Shown: positions 53,322-62,790, numbered from the stretch's first letter. The stretch: DNA of 64,000 nt from CAWDZK01 sp963807005 (GCA_963807005.1 CAWDZK010000003.1:276323-340322), one strand, 5' to 3'. The notes: generated from the letters alone by a model not told the origin. Translations and numbers: made by a program.

Positions 53322-53621
53322 TCAACCCGCCTCGGCCGGGTCCACGTCGGCACCGTCGGCCTCTTCCGCGCCGCTGCCGCCCTCGCCGTCCGCGAGCCGC
53401 GGCACCAGCTCCACGGTGTCGAGGCCGTCGCACCAGCGGCAGCGCACGCTCTCGAGCTGCTCGTCCAGCACCTCGCGCTCCTCCACGACCGGCGCCCCGG
53501 CGAGGTCGACGTGCACGAACTCGCGGGTACGGGCGCGACGGACCACATCGAAGCGGGTGAGGTTGCCGCAGCGGCTGCAGCGCCAGCGGGTTGCCTTCGT
53601 GGGTCGCGGGCTCGGAGTCAC
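53322..53621 (-). CDS. Zinc-ribbon protein
   Basis: 99 residues. The cysteines CSRC and CRWC, with FDVVRRARTREFVHVDLAG between them, make a zinc ribbon. The C-terminal third is an acidic, low-complexity tail. GTG 53621 follows TACGCT by seven bases (leaderless pattern). The NYN gene starts four bases after its stop. Function unknown; a role in transcript or translation control with the NYN protein is a guess from proximity. Confidence 0.78.
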   Translation of the reverse strand: MTPSPRPTKATRWRCSRCGNLTRFDVVRRARTREFVHVDLAGAPVVEEREVLDEQLESVRCRWCDGLDTVELVPRLADGEGGSGAEEADGADVDPAEAG

Positions 53622-53681
53622 GCCGTCGAGCGTACGTGCGGCACCCGGCTGCGGCCCCGTCCGCACGGTCAGGGCGCGGCT

Positions 53682-55532
53682 CTAGATGCCGCGTCGCTGG
53701 GTGGCCCGGCCCCTGTCCAGGGCTGCCCGGGCGGCCACGACCTCCGGTCGCTGCGACACCTCGGGAACGCCCACCTCCCAGAAGGCCCCGCTCTCCGTCC
53801 AGTCCTGGGCCCGGACCTTCGAGACGATCACGGTGGTCCGGTCGGCTGACCGCGCCATGTCCAGGGCCTTCCGGAACTCTGCGAGGCTGGTGACCTGCAC
53901 GCTCAGGGCTCCGAGCGCTGCGGCGTGCGCGGCGAAGTCGACCCGCTCGCCCGTTCCCGGCCCCGTCGAGTCGGCCAGCATGTTGTTGTACGACGCGCCG
54001 CCCTGGTTGACCTGGAGGCGCTCGATCACGGCATAGCCCTCGTTGTCGCAGACCACCAGGATGAACTTCTTGCCCGACAGCACCGACGCGAAGATGTCGG
54101 AGTTCATCATCAGGTACGACCCGTCGCCCACCATGGCGTAGACCTGGCCGCGGCCGCGTGCCATGGCCGCCCCCCACGCGCCGGACGTCTCGTAGCCCAT
54201 GCAGGAGAAGCCGTACTCGCAGTCGAACGTCGCGATGCCCTTGCTCGTCCAGTTGACGTTCAGCTCACCCGGGAGCCCGCCCGCGGCGGTGAGCACGTAG
54301 TCGTCCTCCGTGGCCGAGGCGTGCACCTCGCCGACCAGCTGGGCGTAGCTGGGTGGCCAGACCCCGTCGTCGGCCACCCGATTGTCGACGAACCGCTGGA
54401 GCTCGGCGCGCTGGGCACTCCCACGGGCAGTCCAGCCAGCGGGCGCCGTCCAGCCGGTCAGGGCCTCCCGCAGCTCGGCCAGCGCCTCGCGCGCATCGGC
54501 GACCACGGGGACCGCACGATGCTTGTGCGCGTCGACCCGGCCGACGTTGACGGCGACGAGCCGCGCCTCGGGGGCGAACAGCGTCCAGGAGGCGGTCACG
54601 AAGTCGTTGAGGCGGGTGCCCACCGCCACGACCACGTCGGCTTCGGCGGCAACGGTGTTGGCGGCCATCGCCCCGGTGACGCCGATCGGGCCGGCGTAAC
54701 GCGGGTGCGCGGCCAGCACCGAGGACTTCCCCGCCACCGTCTCGATCACCGGCAGTCCGAGCTCGTCGGCGAACGCGGCCAGCTCGGCCTCGGCGCGGGA
54801 GTAGTGGACTCCGCCGCCGGCGACCAGGACGGGGCGCTGCGCCGACCGGATGACGTCGGCCGCCCGCTGCACGTGACCGCGGTCCGGGCGCGGCCGGGCG
54901 ATCTCGTGCACCTGCCGGTCGAAGAAGGCGAGCGGGTAGTCGTACGCCTCCGCAGCCACGTCCTGCGGCAGGCCGAGGAAGGCCGGACCGCAGTCCGCAG
55001 GATCCAGGAGCGTCCCGAGCGCCTGGGGGAGGCAGGCGAGCACCTGCGCCGGGTGGGTGATGCGGTCCCAGAAGCGCACGACCGCGCGGAAGGCGTCGTT
55101 GACCGTCGTCGACGGCGAGCCGAAGTGCTCCACCTGCTGCAGGACGGGGTCCGGCAGGCGCGAGTTGAAGGTCTCGCCGGAGATGAACAGCACCGGCAGC
55201 CGGTTGGCCATCGCGACACCAGCGGCGGTCACGAAGTTCGTGGCCCCGGGCCCGATGGAGGAGGTGCACACCATCACCTGCTGACGGCGCATGGCCTTGG
55301 CGAACGCGACCGCAGCCAGTCCCATCCCCTGCTCGTTCTGGCCCCGCCAGACCGGGATCTCGTCCCGGTGCTCCTCGAGCGAGTGCCCCAGACTGGTCAC
55401 GTTGCCGTGCCCGAAGATGGCCAGCACGCCCGGGAACAGCGGCACCTCCTCGTCATCGACGACGATGCGCTGGGCGACGAGGTACCGGACGATCGCCTCG
55501 GCGGTGGTCACTCGCGTGGTCGGGACGCTCAT
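53682..55532 (-). CDS. iolD: 3D-(3,5/4)-trihydroxycyclohexane-1,2-dione hydrolase
   Basis: 616 residues, ThDP-dependent enzyme. It opens the inositol ring by hydrolysing the diketone to 5-deoxyglucuronate. Features are the N-terminal catalytic Glu region, EQGMGLAAVAFAKAM; PVLVAGGGVHYSRA in the middle domain; and the C-terminal ThDP motif GDGSYLMMN-x-DIFASVL with the Mg-binding ligands. ATG 55532 has AAGGAG upstream, and the ATGA overlap with the preceding fusion gene couples them. It is the last gene of the iol operon. Confidence 0.92.
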   Translation of the reverse strand: MSVPTTRVTTAEAIVRYLVAQRIVVDDEEVPLFPGVLAIFGHGNVTSLGHSLEEHRDEIPVWRGQNEQGMGLAAVAFAKAMRRQQVMVCTSSIGPGATNFVTAAGVAMANRLPVLFISGETFNSRLPDPVLQQVEHFGSPSTTVNDAFRAVVRFWDRITHPAQVLACLPQALGTLLDPADCGPAFLGLPQDVAAEAYDYPLAFFDRQVHEIARPRPDRGHVQRAADVIRSAQRPVLVAGGGVHYSRAEAELAAFADELGLPVIETVAGKSSVLAAHPRYAGPIGVTGAMAANTVAAEADVVVAVGTRLNDFVTASWTLFAPEARLVAVNVGRVDAHKHRAVPVVADAREALAELREALTGWTAPAGWTARGSAQRAELQRFVDNRVADDGVWPPSYAQLVGEVHASATEDDYVLTAAGGLPGELNVNWTSKGIATFDCEYGFSCMGYETSGAWGAAMARGRGQVYAMVGDGSYLMMNSDIFASVLSGKKFILVVCDNEGYAVIERLQVNQGGASYNNMLADSTGPGTGERVDFAAHAAALGALSVQVTSLAEFRKALDMARSADRTTVIVSKVRAQDWTESGAFWEVGVPEVSQRPEVVAARAALDRGRATQRRGI

Positions 55533-57610
55533 CGGGGGGCTCCTTCGTCGATCGACAGGTCCCGGACGGGTTGCCACGCGCGCGTCTCCCAGGAGTCGAT
55601 GAGCGCCTGCTGGACGCTGACGACATCGACCGCCTCACGGAACCCGGGCGAGAACGCACTGCCGTCCGCCAGGCTCTCGAGGAACGAGTAGTCCTCGATC
55701 GTCACCAGGTCCTCGAAACCGATCGGGTTCGCCTGGCCCGGGACGAAGACGCCGTGGAACGGGAACCGGTCACCGCCGAAGACGGTGGTGTAGCCGCTGT
55801 CGGCGTCCGGTCCGGGCCGGTACACCTGCAGCTCGTTGAGGCGCTCGAGGTTCCATGACAGCGCCCCCTTGGTGCCGTAGACCTCGAAGGCGTTCTGGCT
55901 CTCCGGCCCGACCATGGTGCGGCTGCACTCGAACGTGCCGGTCGCGCCGGACTCGAACCGGCACAGCATCGACGCGAAGTCCTCGTTCTCGACCGCTCCC
56001 TTCGCATCCTGCGGGCGCCCACGACCGTAGTGGCCGGCGGCGCTGGTCGGTAGCGGGCGATGCGAGATCGTGGTGGCCTTCATGCCGACGACCTCGCTGA
56101 TGCCGCCGACCAGGAAACGGGCGAGCGAGACCGAGTGGCTCAGGACGTCGCTCGTGACGCCGTAGCCCGCCTGGTCGAACATGAACCGCCAGGTGAGCAG
56201 GCCCATCTCGTCGCTGCCGTACATCGACAGGAACCGTCCCCGGTAGTGCGTGATCTCACCGAGCGCGCCCGAGGTGATCAGGTCGCGGGCGTGCAGCACG
56301 AGCGGCGCCCACAGGTAGTTGTAGCCGACGCCGGTGGAGACTCCGGCCGCCTCAGCGGCCCGGAGGGCCTGGACCGCGTGCTCCGGCTTGCCGCCGATCG
56401 GCTTCTCGCTGAAGACCGCCTTGCCGGCCGCACACGCCGCCTCGATCATCTGCACGTGCAGCATGTTGGGCGCCGCGACCCAGACAGCGTCGACGTCCGG
56501 GGCGGTGACCGCCTCACGCCAGTCCTCGACGGCGCGCTCGAAGCCGAAGTCCCGGACCGCGCGCTCGCGGCTGGCAGCCGACGTGTCAGCGCAGACGACC
56601 AGGCTGGGCTCGAACGAGCGGTCCGGGAACAGGGACGGGATGCGCAGCGCGGAGCGGCTGTGCGCCTGCCCCATCCAGCCGAGTCCCAGCACGGCGATGC
56701 CGATGCGTCGTGGCTCGCTCACGTCGTGGGTCCGGCCGGCGGCCGACGTCCACGGCAGCCGCGGGTCCTGAGCCTGGTCGTCCCAGGACTGTCGGATCCA
56801 GTGGTGGTCCGGGTCGTCACAGAAGGACATCGTCCTGTCCTCGCCCGGCCCGGCAAGGACGTTCAGGAAGTACATCGGGTACTCCGGCGGCGCGACCGTC
56901 GGGCCGTGGAACCCCTCGGGCACCAGGTAGACGTCGCCGTCGCGGACCGTGACGGTCTCGTCGACGGAGCCGTCGACCGTGTACACGTGGAACAGCCCCT
57001 GGCCGACGGCGTCGCCGTGCGGTGCCTCCTGCCGGCCGATCCGGAAGTAGTAGATCTCCTCGTTGGCCACCGGGCAGTCCCCGATGCCGTCATGCCGGTG
57101 GGGCGGCCAGGACGACACGTTCCCACCCGGGGTGATCACCTCGCAGACGTTGATGCGGTCGGCGCCCGCGAACGACTCCGGCGTGGCGATGTTCGTCACC
57201 TGCCGGCTCGCGCGGCCGGCCCCGCGCACCTCGACCGGGACGTCCGTCGCCGGCACCAGGACCGCCGGGAGGCGACGACTTGCCCGAGCCGTGCACACGG
57301 CGACCTCGCCGGAACTGCCGGTGATCGTCAGGTCCGCCCCGAGCGGCACGTACATCCAGTCGGACACCGCAGCGAACACCCCGTCGCGACCGGTGAGCAG
57401 GTGCGAGGTCCCGTCGACGGTCACCGTCACGTCACGAGCAGACAGCGGCACGACGACGGCCTCGTCTACAGCCAGGTCGACCTGCACGTCGTGACCGTCC
57501 CGGAGCGTGAACACCTGCAGGCCGCTGTACGCCCAGCCCGCGTCGGCCGGGGCGACCTTCACGTCGGCCGCGCCCGAGGTCAGCGCTCCGGACGGTCGAT
57601 GCCAGCTCAT
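55529..57610 (-). CDS. IolB-Gfo/Idh/MocA fusion protein
   Basis: A continuous 693-residue frame holding two enzymes. Residues 1 to about 290 are 5-deoxyglucuronate isomerase (IolB), with a double cupin: WPPHRHDGIGDCPVANEEIYYFRI carries metal His/Glu residues, then VYLVPEGFHGPTVAPP. Residues 297-693 are an NAD-dependent sugar/inositol oxidoreductase with IAVLGLGWMGQAHS and the EKPIGG motif. Separate genes are usual; the IolB end (DPRLPWTS) runs straight into the oxidoreductase without a stop. An internal GTG at 56722 could start the second enzyme alone, but no ribosome site precedes it. Both ends overlap their neighbours by four bases. Confidence 0.85.
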   Translation of the reverse strand: MSWHRPSGALTSGAADVKVAPADAGWAYSGLQVFTLRDGHDVQVDLAVDEAVVVPLSARDVTVTVDGTSHLLTGRDGVFAAVSDWMYVPLGADLTITGSSGEVAVCTARASRRLPAVLVPATDVPVEVRGAGRASRQVTNIATPESFAGADRINVCEVITPGGNVSSWPPHRHDGIGDCPVANEEIYYFRIGRQEAPHGDAVGQGLFHVYTVDGSVDETVTVRDGDVYLVPEGFHGPTVAPPEYPMYFLNVLAGPGEDRTMSFCDDPDHHWIRQSWDDQAQDPRLPWTSAAGRTHDVSEPRRIGIAVLGLGWMGQAHSRSALRIPSLFPDRSFEPSLVVCADTSAASRERAVRDFGFERAVEDWREAVTAPDVDAVWVAAPNMLHVQMIEAACAAGKAVFSEKPIGGKPEHAVQALRAAEAAGVSTGVGYNYLWAPLVLHARDLITSGALGEITHYRGRFLSMYGSDEMGLLTWRFMFDQAGYGVTSDVLSHSVSLARFLVGGISEVVGMKATTISHRPLPTSAAGHYGRGRPQDAKGAVENEDFASMLCRFESGATGTFECSRTMVGPESQNAFEVYGTKGALSWNLERLNELQVYRPGPDADSGYTTVFGGDRFPFHGVFVPGQANPIGFEDLVTIEDYSFLESLADGSAFSPGFREAVDVVSVQQALIDSWETRAWQPVRDLSIDEGAPR

Positions 57611-58509
57611 CGCTGCGCCCCGTGCACGATCTCGGCGGCGTGCCGTACGTGCTGCTCGGGTTCACCCAGGTGCGGGTACAACAGCGGTCTCCCGGCCACC
57701 AGGCCCCGGACGTTCGGCTCGCGCATCGATCTCTCCCATCGGTCGAAGGTGCGCGCTGAGTCCGCACCGGGGTCTCCGCCGAGCATCAGCACCGGCAGGG
57801 TGGTGGCGGCGGCGACCTCCGCCATCCGGTCGCTGCCGGGGATCTTGAGCCAGGTGTAGGCGGACGAGGACCCCAGACCGGACGCGATCGCCACCACCTT
57901 GATCAGTCGCTCGTCCGAGCGGTCGAGCGTCGCGCGCCCCCCGTCGTCCGTGAGGTAGGGCAGGGGCTCGAGCATGCACATGATCCGCCGGTCGGCCAAG
58001 CGGGTGGTGGCGGCGGCGACGGTCTCGATGGTGCGGGCCACACCGGGATCGTCGTGGTCGATGCGCAGCAGCATCTTCCCACCGTCGAGGCCGCACGACT
58101 CGACGTGGTCCACGTCGTAGGCGGTCGGCCGGTCGTCCAGCTCCCAGCGGGCGCCGATGATGCCGCCACGGTTCATCGTGCCGATCGCCAGCCGCCCCTC
58201 GAGGGCACCGAGCCAGGCGAGCTCCTCGAGGATGTCGGCGCTGGCAAGGACGCCATCGACACCGGGGACGGCCAGCGCGCGGACCAACCGGTCCAGCAGG
58301 GTGTAGCGGTCCGCGACGGCGAGCGGGTCGTCGCCGACCGCGAGCATCCCGCGCGCGGTGTGGTCGGCCGCGAGGATCAGCAGCCGTCCGTCGTCGCCGG
58401 CGATGCTGCGCCTGCGCCGCCCCAGCAGGGCGGACCGCAGGACGTCCGGCTCGAAGATGCGCGCTTCGATCAGGGCACGGTACCGGTCACGGTCGAGTGG
58501 CTCGCTCAT
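57607..58509 (-). CDS. Class I aldolase-like (beta/alpha)8 protein of the iol cluster (Cgl0159-like)
   Basis: 300 residues. DDGRLLILAADHTARGMLAVGDDP, VDGVLASADILEELAWL, GGKMLLRIDHDDPG and ASGLGSSSAYTWLKIPG define the family found in actinobacterial inositol clusters, a TIM-barrel related to DeoC/LacD-type aldolases. It probably replaces or assists IolJ in cleaving 2-deoxy-5-keto-gluconate 6-phosphate; this is an inference from position. The ATGA overlaps on both sides bind it tightly into the operon. Confidence 0.85.
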   Translation of the reverse strand: MSEPLDRDRYRALIEARIFEPDVLRSALLGRRRRSIAGDDGRLLILAADHTARGMLAVGDDPLAVADRYTLLDRLVRALAVPGVDGVLASADILEELAWLGALEGRLAIGTMNRGGIIGARWELDDRPTAYDVDHVESCGLDGGKMLLRIDHDDPGVARTIETVAAATTRLADRRIMCMLEPLPYLTDDGGRATLDRSDERLIKVVAIASGLGSSSAYTWLKIPGSDRMAEVAAATTLPVLMLGGDPGADSARTFDRWERSMREPNVRGLVAGRPLLYPHLGEPEQHVRHAAEIVHGAQR

Positions 58510-59459
58510 GTCACGTCCGCCTCCTCGGCGACCAGGCCCTCGAGCTCGGGAAGTGAGGGCATCGCGTCGGCGCAGGTGAGCCGCCCCGCGACGAGGGCGC
58601 CTGCCGCGCTGGCGAACCGACCGATCCGCGGCACGTCCCAGCCCTCGAGCAGCCCGTGCACCAGAGCTCCGCCGAAGGCGTCGCCGGCTCCGAGGCCGCA
58701 CACGACCTCGACGGGCATCGGGGCGACCCGCCATCGACCCTCGGGGACCGCCAGCAGGACGCCGTCGCCCCCCAGCTTGACGATGGCCAGCCCGACGCCC
58801 GCCGACAGCAAGGCGTCCGCGGCGACGTCGGGCTCGCTCGAGCCGACGGCCATCTCGCACTCCTCACGGTTGCCGACCACCACGGTGGACCGTTCGATCG
58901 CCCCCTGGGCAGCTCGTCGTGCGGTCGCGACGTCACCCCAGAGCGCGGGCCGGTAGTCGAGGTCGAGGATCGTGTGAGTCGCTCGGTCCCGCTGCTCCAG
59001 CCACGCCGCGGTCGCCCCGGCGGTGGATCCTTGCGCCAGCGCCGCGTGGCTGACCCACAGCACGGGGCAGCCTCGGACGACCGGCATCGGTAGGTCGGCC
59101 TCGACCAGCGTGGTGTCCGGTGCCGCGGCGCCGCGGTAGAAGGCGATCTGCGGCGACTCGGGCGGATCCAGGGCGGCCAGGGCCAGCGGGGTCTGCCCAC
59201 CACGCTGGACGCCGACATACTGCGTGCTGACGCCCCACTCCCCCAGCCGCAGACGCACGTAGTCACCGAAACCGTCCGCTCCCACTGCGGTCACCAGGGC
59301 CGCGCGACGCCCCAGACGGGCCGCAGCCACAGCCACGTTGGTGGGGCTGCCGCCCACCGACTTGGTGAACGACTGCTGACGGTCGAATCCGACGCCCGTC
59401 TCGACGGCGTACAGGTCGACGCTGACGCGGCCCACGGTGACCACGTCGGGAAGCACCAC
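58506..59459 (-). CDS. iolC: 5-dehydro-2-deoxygluconokinase
   Basis: 317 residues, PfkB-family kinase. DVVTVGRVSVDLYAVETGVG and SVGGSPTNVAVAAARLG (substrate) are at the N-terminus. VVCGLGAGDAFGGALVHGLL near residue 260 supplies the catalytic Asp and anion hole. It phosphorylates 2-deoxy-5-keto-gluconate in inositol catabolism. The start is six bases after the iolE-like stop, and the stop overlaps the Cgl0159-like gene. Confidence 0.92.
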   Translation of the reverse strand: MVLPDVVTVGRVSVDLYAVETGVGFDRQQSFTKSVGGSPTNVAVAAARLGRRAALVTAVGADGFGDYVRLRLGEWGVSTQYVGVQRGGQTPLALAALDPPESPQIAFYRGAAAPDTTLVEADLPMPVVRGCPVLWVSHAALAQGSTAGATAAWLEQRDRATHTILDLDYRPALWGDVATARRAAQGAIERSTVVVGNREECEMAVGSSEPDVAADALLSAGVGLAIVKLGGDGVLLAVPEGRWRVAPMPVEVVCGLGAGDAFGGALVHGLLEGWDVPRIGRFASAAGALVAGRLTCADAMPSLPELEGLVAEEADVT

Positions 59460-59465
59460 GAGCGA

Positions 59466-60365
59466 TCAGCCGGCCAGGGTCGGAGCGACGACGTCGGTGA
59501 GGAACTCCAGCGACGTCGCCACCTGTCGGACGGGTCCCTCACCCACGGGCGGCAGCCCGTCAGTGATCGCCGTGTCCTGCTCGATGACGTACCAGCCCTG
59601 GTAGCCGGACCGCTCCAGGGTCTGGATGACACCGGCGATGTCGACATCGCCCTGGCCGAGCGGAGCGAACAGCCCGTTCTGGGTGGCGTGCATCAGTGAC
59701 GTCTCTCGCCGAAGGACGCTCCCAGCACGCTCGAGACGGACGTCCTTGAGGTGAACGTGACCCACCCGCTGCATCGCGTCCTGAGCGAACTTCACCGGGT
59801 CCACCCCGCCGATCGCGAGGTGACCGGTGTCCAGGCACCACCCGACGTCGCAGGAGTCGAGCACGCGGTTCACGTCGTCGGCCGTCTCGACCAGCGTCTG
59901 GACGTGCGGGTGCAGGACCTGCCGCAGATCGTGCTCTGCACAGATGTCGTCCAGCACGCCCAGCATCTCGACCAGGTGCCGCTGCTCATCGGCGTCGAGG
60001 GGTCTCGGCACCGACCACTCGGGATCTACCACCACGGCCGTCACGAACACGCTGGCGCCCGCCCGCTGCATCAGCCCGGCCGCCGCGGTCACGTGGGCGA
60101 TGGTGTCACTGCGCATCGCCGGGTCGTGCAGCACGACGGGAGTGAAACCCCCCAGCAGGGTCATCCCGAACGTGCCGAGAACCTGCTTGAGCTCTTCGGG
60201 CTCCTCGGGAAGGAAACCGGGGGCGCCGAGCTCGGTGGCGGTCAGTCCCATCCCGGACATCTCGCTCAGCACCCGAGCGGTGGGCAGCATCGCCCCCCAG
60301 CCCGGGACTTCGCACACCCCCCAGGAGATGGGGGCCGAAGCGACGCGATCGAGGAACTCAGCCAT
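59466..60365 (-). CDS. Inosose dehydratase/isomerase-type sugar isomerase (IolE-like)
   Basis: 299 residues, AP endonuclease 2-like TIM barrel. The start APISWGVCEVPGWGAML is typical of actinobacterial IolE. Metal sites lie in VLHPHVQTLVE, WCLDTGHLAIGG, VGHVHLKDV and WYVIEQDTA. It should convert scyllo-inosose to the diketone used by IolD, although IolI-type isomerases look similar. First gene of the minus-strand operon. The ATG is six bases after TAAGGT, with a LacI-type operator over the promoter. Confidence 0.85.
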   Translation of the reverse strand: MAEFLDRVASAPISWGVCEVPGWGAMLPTARVLSEMSGMGLTATELGAPGFLPEEPEELKQVLGTFGMTLLGGFTPVVLHDPAMRSDTIAHVTAAAGLMQRAGASVFVTAVVVDPEWSVPRPLDADEQRHLVEMLGVLDDICAEHDLRQVLHPHVQTLVETADDVNRVLDSCDVGWCLDTGHLAIGGVDPVKFAQDAMQRVGHVHLKDVRLERAGSVLRRETSLMHATQNGLFAPLGQGDVDIAGVIQTLERSGYQGWYVIEQDTAITDGLPPVGEGPVRQVATSLEFLTDVVAPTLAG

Positions 60366-60371
60366 GCGGAC

Positions 60372-60392
60372 ACCTTAGTTGGAGCGTTCCAA
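60372..60392 (-). promoter_or_regulatory. iol operon promoter with overlapping LacI-type operator
   Basis: TAAGGT at 60377-60372 is the -10 hexamer, six bases before the iolE ATG. The palindrome TTGGAGCGTTCCAA (60379-60392) lies directly upstream in the spacer. Its TTGGA/TCCAA arms and a central CG are the form of LacI/GalR operators. Binding there would block the polymerase. The divergent plus-strand genes include a LacI-family regulator. Confidence 0.75.
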
Positions 60393-60468
60393 TTTCGCCT
60401 CGATCGTGCCACGCTGGGTCCCGATGCGCAATGTGGGACGCCGGGACGAGAGAGGAGATCGGGGCGGC

Positions 60469-61473
60469 ATGAGGATCGTGGTGATGGGCGCCGGCCGGAT
60501 GGGGGCGATCCGCGTGGCGGACCTCGTCGCCGACCCCCGGGTGGACGAGGTGCTGGTCGCCAACCGCACTTTCTCCCGCGCCGTCGAGCTCGCAGAGCGA
60601 CTCGGCGCGCGACCCGTGGAGTGGTCGGCTCTCGGCGACGTCGACGCCGACGGGACGGTCGTGGCGCTGGCGACGGCCGCGCACGGCGATCCGCTGGCAC
60701 GCGTTCTCGCCCACAGCCGGCCGGTGCTCTGCGAGAAGCCGATCGCGCTCACCCTGGCCGGCACCGAGTCGGTGCTCGCGCTGGCCGAGCAGCACGGAGC
60801 GACGCTCCAGATCGGGTTCCAGCGCCGGTTCGACTCCGGGATGCGCGCCGTCCGGGAACGGATCTCAGACGGCCGGCTGGGCGCCGTCTACGCGCTGCGC
60901 CTGCTGTCCCACGACCACACCCCGTCGACGCCGGAGTTCATCGCGGGCAGCGGCGGCATCTTCCGCGACCTGCACGTGCACGACCTCGACCTGGTCCGGT
61001 GGCTGACCGGCGAGCAGATCGCCACGGTTTACGCGACCTCGGCGGTGCGCGCTCATCCGCAGTACGCCGAGCTCGACGACGCGGACGTCAGCCTGATCCA
61101 CGCAGTCACCACAGGTGGCGTACAGGTGTCGGTGCACGGCGCCCGGCATGATGCCCTGGGGCACGACGTCCGGCTCGAGGCCTTGGGATCCGGGGACTCG
61201 GTCGCGACCGGGCTCAGTTCCCGCACCCCCCTGCGGGCACTGGACGAGGACCTCGGCACCAACGCCGACCCCTATGCCGGGTTCGTCGACCGGTTCCGCG
61301 ATGCCTTCCGCCGCGAGACCGCGGCCTTCGTCAGCCTGGTCGCCGGCGAGGGCGCCAACCCCTGTCCACCGGAGTCCGCGCTGGAGAGCCTGCGAGCCGC
61401 GATCGCCTGCGAGGTGTCGGTGGCGACCGGCGCGCCCGTCCACGTCGCGGACATCCATGCGACAGGCCGGTAG
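60469..61473 (+). CDS. iolG: Inositol 2-dehydrogenase-like Gfo/Idh/MocA oxidoreductase
   Basis: 334 residues. The NAD-binding start RIVVMGAGRMGAIRVADLVA is followed by LCEKPIALTL with the catalytic Lys, and GGIFRDLHVHDLDLVRWLTG, close to bacterial myo-inositol 2-dehydrogenases (catalytic Asp/His). It would oxidise myo-inositol to scyllo-inosose, feeding the minus-strand operon. ATG 60469 has AGAGGAG upstream. The stop is five bases before the LacI gene, so both should be cotranscribed. The fused oxidoreductase downstream may handle another inositol isomer. Confidence 0.85.
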   Translation: MRIVVMGAGRMGAIRVADLVADPRVDEVLVANRTFSRAVELAERLGARPVEWSALGDVDADGTVVALATAAHGDPLARVLAHSRPVLCEKPIALTLAGTESVLALAEQHGATLQIGFQRRFDSGMRAVRERISDGRLGAVYALRLLSHDHTPSTPEFIAGSGGIFRDLHVHDLDLVRWLTGEQIATVYATSAVRAHPQYAELDDADVSLIHAVTTGGVQVSVHGARHDALGHDVRLEALGSGDSVATGLSSRTPLRALDEDLGTNADPYAGFVDRFRDAFRRETAAFVSLVAGEGANPCPPESALESLRAAIACEVSVATGAPVHVADIHATGR

Positions 61474-61478
61474 CCGTC

Positions 61479-62504
61479 GTGCCCGAGCCGCGTCCGACCA
61501 TTCATGACGTCGCCGCACGGGCGGGGGTGTCGAAGTCGCTGGTCTCCCTCGCCATGCGGGGATCACCGAAGGTGAGCGACGCCAGCCGGGCGGCGATCAC
61601 TGCGGCCGCCGCCGAGCTCGGGTACCGTCCCAACGCGGCCGCGCGCAGTCTGGCCGACCGTCGGAGTCGCACCGTGGGCGTCCTGGTCCTCGACCTGCAC
61701 AACCCGGTGTTCGCGGAGATCCTCGACGGCGTCCACTCACAGGTGCGTGAGCGCGGCTACAGCACGATTCTCGTCACCGGTGGCACGGACCCGCAGCTCG
61801 AGCGTGCCGAGATCGACAAGCTGCTCGAGCTCCAGGTCGAGGGCCTCATCCTGATCTCGCACCGGCTGACCGCGCCTGCTCTGCGATCTCTTGCCATGGA
61901 GGTCCCGACCGTCGTCATCACGCGCCGGGACATCACCGGGCCCCGGATCGACACGGTCAGCAACGACGACCTGGCGGGCGCGGCGATGGCCGTGGAGCAC
62001 CTCGTCGGCATGGGGCACCGTCGAGTCACCCATCTGTCAGGTGGGGACAACCCGGTCTCGAAGGACCGCTGCCGCGGATACCTCGCTGCCATGTCGGCAG
62101 CCGGGCTCGGCCGTCGGTCGCGCGTCGTCGAGGGGAGCCTGACCGACGCGGGAGGCTACGCGGCCGCCCATGAGGCACTGCGCCTCGCCCGACCGCCCAC
62201 GGCGCTGTTCGTCGCCAACGACCTGGCGGCACTCGGCGCCGTCGCGGCGGTCCAGGACCGTGACCTGGCCGTGCCCGAGGACGTGTCGGTGGTCGGCTAC
62301 GACGGGATCGGGATCGGTGCGCTCCGAACCCTCAGCCTGACCACCGTGGCCCAGCCGCTCGCCGACATGGGGGCGCTGGCGGCGCAGCGGCTCTTCGAGC
62401 GGATCGCCCGCCCCCAGGGCCGGACGAGGCACGTCAGGGTCGACGCCCGGCTGGTCGTCCGCGGCTCGACGGGGCCTCCCGGCCGAGTCGGCTCGTTGTT
62501 CTGA
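61479..62504 (+). CDS. LacI-family transcriptional regulator, probable iol repressor
   Basis: 341 residues. The N-terminal DNA-binding domain PTIHDVAARAGVSKSLVSLAMRG includes the hinge helix RPNAAARSLA. The periplasmic-binding-like ligand domain (about 62-341) has VGVLVLDLHNPVFAEILDGV, the NDDLAGAAMAVEHLV motif and DVSVVGYDGIGIG. It likely binds the operator at 60379-60392 and is released by an inositol-pathway metabolite, but the effector is not known. Because iolG precedes it, it would be autoregulated. Confidence 0.9.
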   Translation: MPEPRPTIHDVAARAGVSKSLVSLAMRGSPKVSDASRAAITAAAAELGYRPNAAARSLADRRSRTVGVLVLDLHNPVFAEILDGVHSQVRERGYSTILVTGGTDPQLERAEIDKLLELQVEGLILISHRLTAPALRSLAMEVPTVVITRRDITGPRIDTVSNDDLAGAAMAVEHLVGMGHRRVTHLSGGDNPVSKDRCRGYLAAMSAAGLGRRSRVVEGSLTDAGGYAAAHEALRLARPPTALFVANDLAALGAVAAVQDRDLAVPEDVSVVGYDGIGIGALRTLSLTTVAQPLADMGALAAQRLFERIARPQGRTRHVRVDARLVVRGSTGPPGRVGSLF

Positions 62505-62790
62505 TCGGGCAGGTTGGTGCACCGGGTGATCGGTGCTTGGTCGCCGACTGCGGCCGGTGGCCCGTGAACGTCGTACCGGCACCGCCATCCGACGCGCGGT
62601 CCGCGCTGTCGGCGTCGCGCTCCGAGGCAGGGGAATCAGCGGCCGGTGACACCCCTGGACGAGTCCGTCCGCGCGATGCACAGTGTGCTGGTCAGCACGG
62701 GACCCACCTTCCTGCTCAGGAGGGACACCGAGGTTTGCCGGTCCCGGCGTGCTTCCACCACCGGGTCGGCATCGAACGGAGGGAAGCACC

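Noticed and set aside
62505..62790. Small gene between the LacI regulator and the DUF4331 gene
   Set aside because: The open frames there have no ribosome site or family similarity and run into the DUF4331 gene in the wrong frame.
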